Notes under the pieces: generated by a model
What the model was told of the DNA's origin: nothing
Databases searched by the model: none
What the model saw: only the letters and a program-made list of their open reading frames with translations
Assembly (NCBI RefSeq): GCF_022701175.1
Contig: NZ_CP078088.1
Coordinates: 558,001 to 622,000 of the forward strand
Reading direction: 5' to 3'
DNA length: 64,000 nt
Source of the DNA: Allobaculum sp. Allo2
Lineage (GTDB): Bacteria; Bacillota_I; Bacilli_A; Erysipelotrichales; Erysipelotrichaceae
Part shown: positions 10,159 through 21,355 of the stretch, piece after piece
Position numbering within the stretch: the stretch's first letter is position 1
Layout of the letters: every line of letters starts with the position of its first letter
Program-made: the position numbers and the translations under genes

Positions 10159-11079
10159 AAAGATTGATGCGGTAGTGGTCACCTTCAACCGTAAAGAAAT
10201 GCTGATGGAGACGATTCATGCCATCCTGACCCAGACGTATCCTGTTAATCGGCTGATCCTCGTGGATAACAACAGTACAGATGGGACAATTGAGCATTTG
10301 AAAGCAGCGAGAGTTCTAAACGATTCGCGTGTAGAACTTGTGGCATTAGATCAAAACACAGGCGGAGCAGGCGGATTTCATGCGGGAATGAAGAAGTCCT
10401 ATGAAATCGGCGATGCGGATTGGGTTTGGATTATGGATGATGACGTTGAACCGGCATCGGACTGTCTTGAAAAGCTAATAGAAGCAGAAGAAAAACTTCC
10501 GCAGCCCGTCAGTTTTTAGCCAGCTCCATTCGAGGATTGCAAGATGAACCGATGAACGTTCCTAAACTCCCAAAAGGAATGACCACAGGATATGTCGATT
10601 GGTATAAGTATCTAGGGGATGGAATCGTAAATATATCAAAGGCTACGTTTGTATCGCTTTTGATTAATGCGGACGCAATTAAAAATGCGGACTTCCCTGG
10701 GCTCCATTTTTCATCTGGGGTGATGATTCAGAGTACACACAGAGAATCATTCGGGATTTTGGCCCTGCATACATGGTGGGAAAAAGCAAGGCAGTTCATA
10801 AGAGAAAATCAGCAGATGCCCTGTCCATTGTAAAAGAAGACAATCCGAATCGAATCAATATGTTTTTTACTACTACAGGAATAACTTGATCGGATATTGG
10901 GAGTATGAAGGTGCATTGTACCGTTTCCTGTGCATGGGGAAACTGGGCTATGATTTCTTCCACGTTTTATTTAAAGGGAAGTATAAAGCTAAAAAATGGG
11001 AGTGATTTTAAAAGCTTTTAATGCTTTTGTCTTTGGAACGTATGACAGACAGTCCTTTAAAAATCGGAGTCAGATATGA
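10145..11079 (+). CDS. GT2 glycosyltransferase, galactofuranosyl/rhamnosyltransferase-like
   Basis: The repaired length is 312 residues. The GT-A core starts AVVVTFNRKEML, has DNNSTDGT, a GGAGGF stretch and the DDD metal site (WIMDDDVEP). FFIWGDDSEYTQRI matches the WxDD acceptor motif of GlfT2-like enzymes. Four frame breaks: 10513-10517 (T5, expected T6), 10707-10711 (T5, expected T6), 10863-10868 (T6, expected T7) and 10991-10996 (A6, expected A7). It overlaps the upstream gene by 14 bp and the next by ATGA at 11076-11079. A second gene of the same subfamily lies at 26107-27038. Donor sugar unknown. Confidence 0.8.
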
Positions 11080-12091
11080 ATGAAAAAATCGCTGTAGTAA
11101 TACCGGTCTATAACGTTGAAAAGTATATCTCCAAATGTATTGAGAGTGTCTGTACTCAAAGTTACCCCAACTTGGAAATAATTCTGGTTGATGATGGCTC
11201 TACAGACTCCTCAGGAGAAATCTGTGATGCATATCAGAAAAAGATGATAGAATCCGAGTTTTTCATACTCCTAATAGAGGCTTGTCCGCAGCCCGGAATT
11301 ATGGTGTTCAGCAGTCAGAATCTAACTGGGTGATTTTTATAGATTCGGATGATTTTGTAACCTCTAGATATGTAGAAGATCTCAACACCATTCGTTTGAA
11401 GGCAGGAAGCGAAATCTCTGTCACTCAGGTAAAAAAATAAATGAAGAAAGTGCAGCGTATATATATTCTCAGAGTGGACTGAGTAAACTGGCTGCACCGG
11501 ATATTGTAAAAATGACTGTTTCGGATGCTCTTGCCAATATGTACTACAGGAAGGGAATTCCGATTTATGCTCCAGGAAAACTTTATTTAAAAAGCATCTT
11601 AACGAAGCATCCGTTTCGTATAGGCGAGCAGTATGAGGATTTAAGCATCATGCATCACCTTTTTCCGAAGCAAACGCGATTGGCTTTGCACAAGTGGAAA
11701 ACTATTATTACCTGCAGCGTCCATTCAGTATCGTCAATTCTAAGTTTTCGGAAAATAAGATGATTCAGATTCCAATTTGCAAGGAAATCCATCAATTTAT
11801 TGAAGAGAAATATCCGAAAGCATTATGCGCAGCAGAATCAAAACAGTTTGTTGTAGCTCTGAATTTATATGTTGACGCTCGGACTCATCACGCAGACAAA
11901 CAGGTCCTTCGAAAGCTGAAAAAGAAGCAGGCCGTTACGTGACTAATATTCAAAAAGACAAGAATAATTCAACTGCAATACGTCTGCTGGCTAAATTGTT
12001 TCCTGCGAGTTTAGTGCTGCTTCCAAGTGCAATGCAGATCCTGAGGAAAGCGCAGAATGCAGGCTGGATTAAAATTAATAACCCATTTTAG
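11076..12091 (+). CDS. GT2 family glycosyltransferase
   Basis: The repaired product has 339 residues with a typical GT2 opening (VVIPVYNVEKYI), LVDDGSTDSS and the DSDD metal site in FIDSDDF. Four frame breaks: 11238-11242 (A5, expected A6), 11431-11437 (A7, expected A8), 11660-11664 (T5, expected T6) and 11912-11914 (A3, expected A4). The C-terminal 60 residues are lysine-rich and probably membrane-proximal. Start and upstream stop overlap, so translation is likely coupled. Acceptor and donor cannot be told from sequence. Confidence 0.78.
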
Positions 12092-12103
12092 GAGGGCCAC
12101 AAT

Positions 12104-13232
12104 TTGAATGGACTTGTAAGTGTAGTGATCCCTGTATATAACGGAGAAAAATTCCTCAAAGAAACTGTCAGCAGAATTCAAAACTCAAAATATGAAAACA
12201 TAGAAATTATTCTTGTGAATGATGGCAGTACAGATACAAGTCAGCACATATGTGACGCTCTGGCAAAGCAGGATAAAAGAATCAGGATCTTCCAAAAGAA
12301 AATGGCGGAATCGCGGACGCCAGAAATTATGGAATGAGACAGGCAGTCGGTGAGTTCATCTGTTTTGTTGATCAGGATGATGTAGTAGCACCGGACATGT
12401 ATCAAGATTTAGTGACTCTGTTGAATCAGGATGATTCCGATTTTGCAATGGGTGGTACAGCAAAATTAGCGGGTGATGGAACTACCCCTTTGAAACTTTT
12501 GATGATGGCTGTTTTAACAAACAGCAAATTTATCACGATTTTTTCTCTCAATGGTTTATGGCAGTTTTTACCTGCTCAGGCCGAGAATTCAAAAAGACAT
12601 TATCCATCTATTTGGAAATGCCTTTTTCGTAGAGCATTTATTGATGAAAATTCGCTGACGTTCAGAAAAATTATTGACTTTGAAGATGATTTGACGTTTA
12701 TGCAGGAAGCTTATTTGTATGCGAATTGTGTATCGACATCTTCAAAGATCTATTACTACTGGAGAATAAATCTAGGCTCTGAGAGTTATACATACAAATA
12801 TATTAAAGATTATGATCAAAGATACAAAAATTATTATGATTATATTCTTGGGATCCTCGAAAAATCAAAACTTAGCGAGCAGGAGATCAGATCCTGGCAG
12901 CAAATTCTCTGCGGTCAGTATCTTATTGGAAAGATTGAGAATATTAATTCTCCGAATAATCCGGCTGGTTATTTTGAAAAAACGAAACAGACAAAAAAGC
13001 AATACAGCACGTTCAAAACCAGACGGACTCCATTTCAAAGTTACAGGTCAGAAAAGGTGTGGTTAAAAACCGAGTTTTTCTTAGTCTGATTCGAAAGAGG
13101 TTTTATTTTTTGATTCCTCCCGCGGTCTACTTTTTAATCGTGCCGGATCAAAAATGCAGAAGAATAATTTTTATCACACATTTCATACCTCACGAAAAAG
13201 TAGATACTCAATTATTGACGATTGAAGGTTAG
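12104..13232 (+). CDS. GT2 family glycosyltransferase with a TTG start
   Basis: The gene starts at TTG 12104, fixed by an AGGAGG ending 8 bp upstream; no in-frame ATG is near. The product of about 376 residues opens VSVVIPVYNGEKFL, with LVNDGSTDTS and metal site DQDD. Clear frame breaks are at 12294-12297 (A4, expected A5) and 12993-12998 (A6, expected A7). Between 12489 and 12595 the other frame reads more like a real protein (ETFDDGCFNKQQIYH), suggesting a compensating pair of losses that leaves the frame open while scrambling about 35 residues. Base composition is AT-rich compared with flanking housekeeping genes. Confidence 0.75.
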
Positions 13233-13277
13233 CTGCTAATTGAACTGGCTCTTGTTATTAGATTAGAAAGGCCCTAT

Positions 13278-14366
13278 ATGAAAAAGATTATCGCTTTGTA
13301 TTTGCCTCAGTTTCATAGAATTCCTGAAAACGATGAATGGTGGGGGCCAGGATTTACGGATTGGGTGAATGTAAAAAAGCTGTTCCCTTATTTAAAGGGC
13401 ATTTACAGCCTAGAGTTCCTCTTAACCACAATTACTATGATTTAAGCGATCCCAAAGTTCTTGCAGACCAATCTAGTTTAGCCCTGGCTTATGGAATTGA
13501 TGGATTTTGTTTTTACCATTACTGGTTTAATGGGAAGCTTCTGCTTGAAAAACCGGTTGAACAGTTACTGACAAATACGGATGTAAAAATTCCTTTTATG
13601 TTTTCCTGGGCTAATGAGACCTGGGCAAGGACCTGGGACGGTCGAGAAAAAACATACTTATTCAGCAAGAATATGGAGGGGAAAAAGACTGGGAATCCCA
13701 TCTGCAGTATTTTCTGCCCTTTTTAAAGATGAGCGATACATCAAAATCGATAACAAGCCAGTTCTGCTTCTTTATACTTCTTCTCGAATTCAAAACTGTG
13801 CAGAGATGGTCGATTTTGGAATAGAAGACTGCGCGAATATGGATTTGATGGAATCTATATTCTCGAAACGCTTAACTATATTCAGCCAAAGCCTGTTTTA
13901 CCAAATGCTGCTGGGACAATGACCTTCGAACCTGTATATACTTTTTCGAACGAGATGAAAAACAGAGCCTTCCAGCAAAAATCGATCGTTTTTGAAGGTA
14001 AATATGAATTTACATAAACTTACGAAGTATGACTCAAAAAGTGTGTTTGAAAATATAGCCAATCGCTCGCAACCTGAAAACAATAACCCTTCAGTCTGTG
14101 TTGGATGGGATAATACAGCGCGAAAAGGGAAAAACGGCAGCGTGATGGTAGATAATGATCCGCAATATTTTAAGGATACGCTGCATAAACTCATGACTGA
14201 AGATACGACAGGACCATTTGTATTCATCAACGCATGGAACGAATGGGCCGAAGGAACGTATCTTGAGCCAGATAACTTTTATGGAACCAGATATCTGGAA
14301 ATCATTGAGCAGGAGAAACAAAGAGAGAAAACGAATGACGAAAAAACGGAAAAGCCTAAAATATAA
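13278..14366 (+). CDS. WbsX/GH99-like glycan biosynthesis protein
   Basis: The repaired product of about 364 residues opens [18 protein letters not shown] and has [33 protein letters not shown]-like and [14 protein letters not shown] segments. These are hallmarks of the WbsX family, common in polysaccharide loci and related to GH99 endo-alpha-mannosidase-type barrels. Whether it cleaves or transfers is not settled. Frame breaks: 13373-13378 (A6, expected A7), 13647-13652 (A6, expected A7), 13720-13724 (T5, expected T6), 13814-13817 (T4, expected T5) and one ambiguous net two-base loss near 14000-14015. The 3' end overlaps the flippase gene by 32 bp. Confidence 0.82.
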
Positions 14367-15803
14367 CTTCATTATTTATATTCTCCGAACTTTGGTTGTA
14401 ACCTGCTCTTCCTTGTTGATTTTCCCTTACGCCTCTCGAATGCTTGGTGTAGCACCGATCGGTAAAGTCCAATACATTCAGTCAATCGCATCGTATTTTC
14501 AGCTCTTTGCCTCGTTTGGTGTGACGACTTACGGAATTCGTGAAGGCTCTAAACACAGGGATGAACCTGTATTGCTGAACAAACTAATTATTGAGCTGAT
14601 TGTAATAAATTTTATCTGTACTGTGATTTCTCTAATCGCCTATGGATTGTTTACTGCTTTATTTATTCCAGATACTTACTCGAAACTGCTATGGGTATTT
14701 TCGGTATACATTATTGTCTATGGCTTAAACTTTGACTGGTATTTTAATATCTATGAGCAATACACCTATATAACAATTCGATCTGTAATTGGTTCGCTTT
14801 TATCTTTAGTAGTTGTATTTCTTTTTGTCAAAAGTCCTCAAAATTATCTTATTTATGCAGTGTCAATCGTAATTCCTTATGCTGTCAGCTTTATTCTGAA
14901 TGGCGGAGAGATTGTAAAGAATTTAACGCGTGTTCAATTGTCCTTGAAATCGATAATGCGTCACTTGAAGCCTTTGACGGTAATTTTTTCTGTTATTGTC
15001 GCGACGAACGTATATTCATTACTTGACTCCTCTATGCTTGGAGCTATGCAGGGAGATATGAGTGTGGGGCTCTATACAGCAGCTTCAAAACTGACCAGAC
15101 TTGCTTCAACTTTTGTTACTGGAATATTCGGAGTATTTACTCCTCGTTTGACTTATTACATAGGCTTGGGAAACAAAGAAGAGTATCGCAAACTGGCAAC
15201 AAAGATTGCTCGTCTGATTATGCTGGGCGGAATTTTAATTAGCGTATATATGTCAGTATTCAGCAGACAGCTGATTACCCTGTATAGCGGTGAAGCTTAT
15301 TTAGCTGCAGATCCCGCTATGAAAATTCTCTCTATTAATTTTCTGTTTTCGATTGTTGACTGTTATATGGGATGGCAGCTCCTGGTGCCAAACAATAAAG
15401 AATCCGTCATGCTGAAAGCCACGATAGTCGGTTCAGTAATTGACGTTCTTCTTAATCTTCTTCTGATCCCCGGTTTAATGTACTTGGCGCAACTGCTGCC
15501 ACCTTTGCAGCAGAAATTTCAGTGTTTATTCTCCTCTTCTTAAATTGCAGGCACATGGTAAAACTCAATTCGGTGAAAAGAACCGTACTCAAAACTCTTC
15601 TTTCTGTTGGCGTTACGGTGGTTGGTATATATGCTCTCCAATTAAACGTTCTGAATTGGAAAATGGCGCTGCTTGTGGTCCTCCCACTTGCCCTAATTGT
15701 GAACTTAATTCTCTTATACTTGCTCAAAGAAAAGACTATTTTAGAGGTGTGTGATGAAATCAGAAGTAGAATTTCAACCCGCAAATATTCGAAAAACCAG
15801 TAA
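14335..15803 (+). CDS. Wzx-like polysaccharide flippase (MATE/PST superfamily)
   Basis: The repaired product has 489 residues and about 12-14 hydrophobic segments, with FPYASRMLGVAPIGKVQYI near the N-terminus, characteristic of O-antigen/teichoic repeat-unit flippases. It would move undecaprenyl-diphosphate-linked repeat units outward. One frame break at 15486-15487 (G2, expected G3) separates the last ~105 residues. The ATG at 14335 lies inside the previous gene after AGGAGA; an in-frame extension upstream to 14218 lacks a site. The polymerase expected to partner it is in the other glycan cluster (27019-28449). Confidence 0.85.
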
Positions 15804-17548
15804 ATATCTTCCTTGGCTGTTAATCATCTTAGGCGTTGTAAGTCTTTTAGTTATTCCCTTGATTGGTTACAAACAGGTTTCCATTCCGCAGATTTATCAA
15901 GATGAATTTGGGTATTGGGGAGATGCGGCTTTTTCAACGGACAGAACTGGTCGACTGTAATTTCGACGATTCCGTACTATTCTTTTGGATATTCGCTGAT
16001 CCTAAAGCTATTCATTAGCTTAACTGGATCCTATACGAATGCTTATGCCCTGGCCCAAATGGTTAACGGGCTATGGTTAGCGCTAACGTTCCTGCTGTTA
16101 ATTCGTCTTATCAAACTGCTCTATCCTAAAACTATTAAAAGCAGTTGGGCAATTTTTTTCGCTTATATATCCGTTGTCTATGCTTCGAATATTCTTAATT
16201 CCCATTTCACATGGCCTGAGTGTTTTCTTTCGCTCTTGGTCGTGATGTTGACTGTGCTTTTGTTAAGTTGCTTAAAACATACAACTTGATTTATTTTATA
16301 AGTATTTCTGTTTTGTGTGCCTACATCTATTATGTGCATCAGAGAATGATAGGCTTTGTTCTCTCTGTTTTTATAATATTAGTTATCTCGGTTTTTTTCA
16401 AAAACAAAGAGAGATGCCATCTTAAAACTTCTCATTTTTTTCCTTACTTTTGGAATCATCTACTTTTTGTTTTCGCTTTTGAAGACGGATCTGATCAATA
16501 ATCTTTGGGTGTCCAGTCCTAGTTCCAATGTAAATAACATTAGCGGGCAGGCAGGTAATATTCGATATCTGTTTACTATTTCAGGTATACGTGATTTTCT
16601 GCTTTCTTTTTCCGGAAAGCTATTTTATCTGTTTACTGCGACTTTTTTGTGATTCCACTTCTCTTGCTCCGTAGTGTGACAAGACTGTTCAAATGGATTC
16701 AGGGAAAATCAAAACGGCACCAAAAAACTGGGGAAAATGCCTGCGCGGATGAGTTGGCTTTGGTTTACTTATTTGTCTTATTGTCCTTTCTTTTATCCGC
16801 AGGAATCAGCTCGGTTTCCATGATTACTCCAACGACAATTAGCCATGTGGTTTATGGCAGATATTTGGAGCCTCTTTATAGTGTTGGTCTGGCCCTTGGA
16901 TTTGCAGAGCTGTTTCTTAGAAAAATGAGTTTTACAGAGTTGTTGATCTTAATGGGTATTTACGCTCTAACTGTTCTTTCGGTTTCCTGGCAATGCAATC
17001 AGGGTGAGCTTCGATGGAGAGCACCGGTGAACAATAGTGCAGTTACATGGTTCGTAAAGGAAAACTGGATTGAATTGAGAAACTGTCTCTTACTCACTGG
17101 GATTGGAGTGGTGCTGCTCTTTATGGCAGAGAGAAAACGGATTCTCTATTGCCTCATTCTAACGATAATGGGGATTTACTGGATTGTTACGGGCAATCAA
17201 GCTTACAAGGATCACGTAAGTGATTGGGGTGCCTATCAAGAAGACAATGTGGCAATCTCAGAATATATTCGCAATTTCGAAAATCAGCATGATGAAAACA
17301 TACAGGTAGTTATTGTAAATAGCGATATTGGTCGGCTTCCGAGCCGTAACCCAGGCAATGGCTTGCAGTTTTTAAATCCAAATGCAGAATTTGAGGTCTA
17401 CTCAGAATGGGATCAGAGTTTGGCTAAGACGTTCGAAAATGGAGATGTTCCCGGACTTCTTGTTACTTCAGAAGCCGCTGATATTGAAGGTTTAGATGAG
17501 CCTGTGTATACCACTGACCATTACCAGATCTATATTCTGAAAGAATGA
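15754..17548 (+). CDS. Multi-pass membrane protein, GT-C/GT39-like
   Basis: The repaired product is 599 residues, with TM1 followed by an extracytoplasmic YQDEFGYWGDAAFF loop carrying the acidic pair expected of GT-C glycosyltransferases. About 11 further hydrophobic segments and a soluble C-terminal tail follow. Four frame breaks: 15930-15934 (T5, expected T6), 16268-16269 (T2, expected T3), 16424-16427 (A4, expected A6) and 16642-16647 (T6, expected T7). It overlaps the flippase gene by 50 bp; the ATG at 15754 follows AGAGGTG. It is the second such protein in the cluster and the last gene of cluster A. Substrate unknown. Confidence 0.62.
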
Positions 17549-17616
17549 ACAACCCAATAAAATTTTCAGAACTCCGCTCAGAAGATTTTGAATGCTTTAC
17601 AAAAGAATGAAATCTA

Positions 17617-17686
17617 AAAAGCGAAGGCTTTAAGACCCGGATGTTTCTTAAAGAAATCCTCAGGAAGTCTGAAAGTCTTCGCTTTT
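17617..17686. terminator. Bidirectional terminator between cluster A and brnQ
   Basis: AAAAGCGAAGGCTTT (17617-17631) pairs with 17672-17686 with one G-T pair. T runs follow on both strands (TTTT on plus, TTTTT on minus). It sits between convergent genes. Confidence 0.65.
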
Positions 17687-17703
17687 GTTGGTGAAATGAG
17701 CTT

Positions 17704-18793
17704 TTATTTCGCAGCGGATTTTTCCGCAAGGCTTTTGCGAACGGAATTGTACAGACCGATCGCAAGAATCAGAATCGCGATCGGGCAGATCCAGGAGAGC
17801 AGGGTTCCGGACCAGGAAAGGATGGAATCCAGACCGGTGCAGGCGACAACGGCGCCGGCAACGGTAAAGGTGATCAGCCAGGAACGGTAGGAAAGTTTGC
17901 CGAACGTTTCCTGGAAGTATTCCGCGCAGCAGGCGAGAAGACCGGAGCAGACGTTCAGGCAGGCGATCAGGAAGATCAGACCGGAAAGAATGCGTCCAAG
18001 GCTTCCCCAGGTCTGAGTAGCCGCGGCAGAAAGAATCTGCGCACCGTTTGTGAAGGAACCGAAGAGCACGCTGTTGCGAGACGAGCAAACCGCCAGAAGA
18101 ATGTACACGAGAGCAAGAAGAATACCGGCGCAGACTGCGGAAAGCGCAAGCGCCTGATTTTTCTTCTTGATGTTCATTTTTCGATGTTGGTCGTAATCAG
18201 AATGCCAAAGCAGAAGGCGGCCAGAATATCCATGGTCTGATAGCCTTCGTTCAGGCCGGTCCAGAAGGGGCTGTTCGCAAATGCGGCAGCCGGAGCGGAA
18301 ACACTGGCTGGCGCAAACAGAAGCGGAATGCAGACGCAGAGGATCAGAATCAGAAGAATCGGGCCCATGATCTTGCCCAGAATATCCTTAAGCTTTCCGG
18401 GATGGACAGCCATGAAGTAGGCGGCAATAAAAAGAGACAGATTGCCGCAATCTGAACGGGTCTGGCCGGAATCAGCCAGGACCACATTTCCATCGCGGTT
18501 CCGGCGGTACGCGGAATGGCGATGCATGGACCGATCAGTAAATAGACGATGGTCATGAAAATTGGACCGAGCGGCTTCCAGATTTTGCTGATCATATTGG
18601 AAGCGGTCCGGTACGGGGCGATGATGCAGATGGAGACAACCGGCATGACCACACTGGTGACGAGCATGCCGCTTAAAGCCGGAACGAGAGCACTGCCTGC
18701 CTGCGCCCCAAGGTAGGGAGCAAAGATCAGGTTTCCGGCGCCGAAGAACATGGAAAACAAGGTGATTCCCAAAATCAAAATATCTTTAGTCAT
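17704..18793 (-). CDS. brnQ: Branched-chain amino acid transport system II carrier, BrnQ-like
   Basis: A sodium-coupled importer of leucine, isoleucine and valine. The N-terminus FSMFFGAGNLIFAP and the segment PRTAGTAMEM match the family. Two frame breaks: 18429-18433 (T5 on the coding strand, expected T6) and about 18177-18181 (A5, expected A6). The repaired product has 363 residues, about 70 fewer than typical BrnQ; it stops after the segment matching roughly TM10, so the last helices are absent or lost to a further undetected break. I see no strong ribosome binding site before 18793. Confidence 0.85.
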
Positions 18794-19010
18794 AGAAAAA
18801 TTGTAGCATTCGAAGACAATTCCATACTTTTATAAGTGCATAAAGTACATCATCCAGACGAAAACGTATTCATATTTCGTTTGCCCCCTGCCAATTCACG
18901 AATTCCATGTTCTGCTACAATAAAATCCAAAGAGAAAGGCAGGCTGAAGGCCCCAGAACCTGTAAATAAGCCTTCAGAACAAGAGAACGATTTGCAGAAA
19001 GGAGCAATGT

Positions 19011-19729
19011 ATGGAAACAGTTCCCTATAACAAGAAAATTTCCGACGCCATTCAGGATGTACTCGAAGGCGGAAACTGGAAATACGATTTTGATGAGATC
19101 AACGGAATGTTTACCCTGACGTTCGGGTCGTCTCAAGGACTGAATTACGACATGCTCATCCTGACCGGAGAAAAAGATTTTGAAACGACCATGAGCTTCC
19201 CCGTCGGAACGGAACGAGACGATCTGGATCTTATTTCCACCATGGCGGAGTTCATCTGTCTGGTCAATTACGAACGTCCTCGAAGCCTGTTCTTCTACCA
19301 TCCGCAGCGCGGCGAGATCCGCTACCGGGAGCGGGTGAAGGTCAATCCATACAATCCGGAAAAGGAAAGCGTTCTGGCGAGTCTGGTCATGGCCATTGGA
19401 GAAATTCATTCCATTACGCCGGGGATTCTGGCGATCCTTTTCAGGGTGCAACGGCAGAAGAAGCTCTGGCGATCATGGAAGCGGGCCACGATCTGGTATC
19501 CAGTTTCATGAACGCCCTCGAACATAACGCCACCGCGGAAGACTTCATTCTTTCCGACGAGACGGATTCCGAGGGAAATCCGAAAACCCCGCGCGCCTTT
19601 CGCTACGCGATCGATCTGAACACCGGGGAGTTCCTGAAAGGGGAATTCATCGACCCGGATGAAGAAGAGGAAGACGACGAGGAAGATCTGTTTAAGGACC
19701 CCGAAAGCTTCGATTCCTCGCTCAATTAG
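19011..19729 (+). CDS. YbjN-domain-like cytoplasmic protein
   Basis: The repaired product has 239 residues. It has an alpha/beta pattern like the YbjN/type III chaperone-like fold (weak early part, then short hydrophobic strands), ending in a strongly acidic tail (DPDEEEEDDEEDLF). One frame break near 19414-19415 (T2, expected T3). The ATG follows AGAAAGGAG. No catalytic motif is visible. It stands alone between a convergent M20 gene and the divergent brnQ. YbjN assignment is tentative. Confidence 0.5.
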
Positions 19730-19985
19730 TACGGCGCAGATTGTACCGCGCAAAAGTCTGCATGCTGCAGCCGCTGGCTTTGTTGGGGTATTGCTTGAAA
19801 AACAGATTTACAATCGCGGGTGCGATATCCCAATCGATCCAGAGGATCGTCTGGAAGCCGTTCGGAATTAAAAAGAAGCAGGATGCCCGCTGGACCGTAT
19901 GGACTGGCGGGCAACTTCTGTATGCGCTCGGTTCAAGGGCGTGATTTATGTTTGGATTCCGGTGGGCGGCTTTCTGCAGAGAAAC

Positions 19986-21137
19986 CTAGAGCGCGCTGTC
20001 TCGATCCGGAAAATGCAGTAGGGAGAGCGCTTCGAACAGATCGGCTCCGGCCAGGAGAAGGTCTTCCTCAAAGTCAAAGTGCGAATCGTGCAGTTCAATT
20101 CCGGTTCCCGTTCCGAGGAAAAAGAATACGCCGGGAACTTGCTGTAAATACCCGGAGAAATCTTCGGTAATGAGCTCTGGCTTCTCGAGAATCTGCAGGC
20201 TGGGAATCTCCTTTTCGATTGTCTGAAAAAGCGTGCGGTCATTGATTACTGCCGGGTAGCCGCTTGAAAAGGAAAGTTCGATCTGCACGCCGCGCTTCTG
20301 GCCGATTTTATGGCACAGATCTTCGATGGAATTTCGCAGAAAGTGATAATCTGCTTCTTCAAAGGCGCGCAGCGTGCCTTCCAGCACGCATTCTTCGGCT
20401 ACCACATTGCGAATGCGTCCGCCTTCCATTTTTCCAAAGCGCAGCAGGCAGAACGAATCTTCCGGCATCGACGCCACAAGCGCGTAGGCCTGATTTAAAA
20501 CATCCATGCAGGCTTCAATCGCATCGGCCCCTTCCTGAAACCTGGCAACGTGTGCGGCTTTGCCATGAATGGAAATCGTGACTTCACACGAGCGGGCCAT
20601 CAGCGGGCCCGGACGGCTTGCTATGGCACCTTTTTCCAGCAGCGGCCAGAGATGCATGCCGAAAATGCGGTTCACGTGATACGTCTCGAGAAGCCCGCTT
20701 TCGACGATCGGCTTTGCGCCGCCTGGATTTTCTTCGCCGGGCTGAAAAATCAGAAGAACGTTCTGATCCAGATCGCGATAATAGCGTTCCAGCCGATGCG
20801 CGAACAGAAGCAGATTGCTCATATGGCCATCGTGTCCGCAGGCGTGCATGCGCCCTGGATACCGGCTTTGATACGGCTGACCCGTCTGTTCATTTACCGG
20901 AAGCGCGTCCATATCGCTGCGAAAGGCGAGGGTACTTTCCTTGCCGGCATCAAAGAACGCTGCAACGGCGCAGGGAAGCGGATGCGTTATTTTACACGAC
21001 AGATCGCTCAGCGCATTTTCGATGTAGGCACATGTCTTTGGAAGATCGAGTCCCAGTTCAGGAATCTGATGCAGATCGCGGCGCCACGTCCGGACCTGGG
21101 CGATTTCTTCCGATCGAGTGAAATGTTTTATTGTCAT
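19986..21137 (-). CDS. M20D-family metallo-amidohydrolase (N-acyl-amino-acid or N-acetyl-diaminopimelate deacetylase-like)
   Basis: The product is intact, about 383 residues. Metal-binding motifs of the M20D family are present: RSDMDALP (73-80), HACGHDGH (98-105) and the catalytic GEE (134-136). Such enzymes remove acyl groups from amino acids or peptides. Divergence from lysA-dapF makes N-acetyldiaminopimelate deacetylation (acetylase variant of lysine synthesis) possible, but dapD/dapH is not in the window. Two starts are possible, ATG 21137 and ATG 21176, neither with a good ribosome site; I prefer 21137 because the family alignment begins there. Confidence 0.85.
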   Translation of the reverse strand: MTIKHFTRSEEIAQVRTWRRDLHQIPELGLDLPKTCAYIENALSDLSCKITHPLPCAVAAFFDAGKESTLAFRSDMDALPVNEQTGQPYQSRYPGRMHACGHDGHMSNLLLFAHRLERYYRDLDQNVLLIFQPGEENPGGAKPIVESGLLETYHVNRIFGMHLWPLLEKGAIASRPGPLMARSCEVTISIHGKAAHVARFQEGADAIEACMDVLNQAYALVASMPEDSFCLLRFGKMEGGRIRNVVAEECVLEGTLRAFEEADYHFLRNSIEDLCHKIGQKRGVQIELSFSSGYPAVINDRTLFQTIEKEIPSLQILEKPELITEDFSGYLQQVPGVFFFLGTGTGIELHDSHFDFEEDLLLAGADLFEALSLLHFPDRDSAL

Positions 21138-21182
21138 GTAACAAGTGTATGAAACCTGTTTGAAAATGGGTTTCATAAAAAC

Positions 21183-21323
21183 AAAACGGCTTCGGATTGT
21201 GGTGAATCCGGTTCAAATTCGCTACACTTCAACCATTCCCGAGCCGTTTTTAACAACGAAAGACGGGAAACTGCAGGGCGGTTTGCGGCAGGAAAAAGCC
21301 GGATTATGCAATACCGCAAACCG
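21183..21323 (+). promoter_or_regulatory. lysA leader with terminator-like hairpin and second stem
   Basis: AAAACGGCT (21183-21191) pairs with AGCCGTTTT (21242-21250), running into five T (21247-21251). It looks like an intrinsic terminator placed before lysA, not after a gene. A second perfect 10-bp stem, CGGTTTGCGG (21279-21288) with 21314-21323, follows. I could not fit it to the lysine riboswitch. A transcription attenuator for lysA is a reasonable reading. Confidence 0.4.
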
Positions 21324-21355
21324 GCAAAATGGAAAAAGGAAAGGGAACGAATCCT

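Noticed and set aside
19741..20170. Short plus-strand ORFs between the YbjN-like gene and the M20 gene
   Set aside because: No ribosome sites or motifs; most lie antisense to the intact M20 gene.
21195..21240. A tRNA T-arm-like GGTTCAAATTC with a nearby CCA
   Set aside because: The flanking bases do not form a T stem, and no D or anticodon arm fits upstream.
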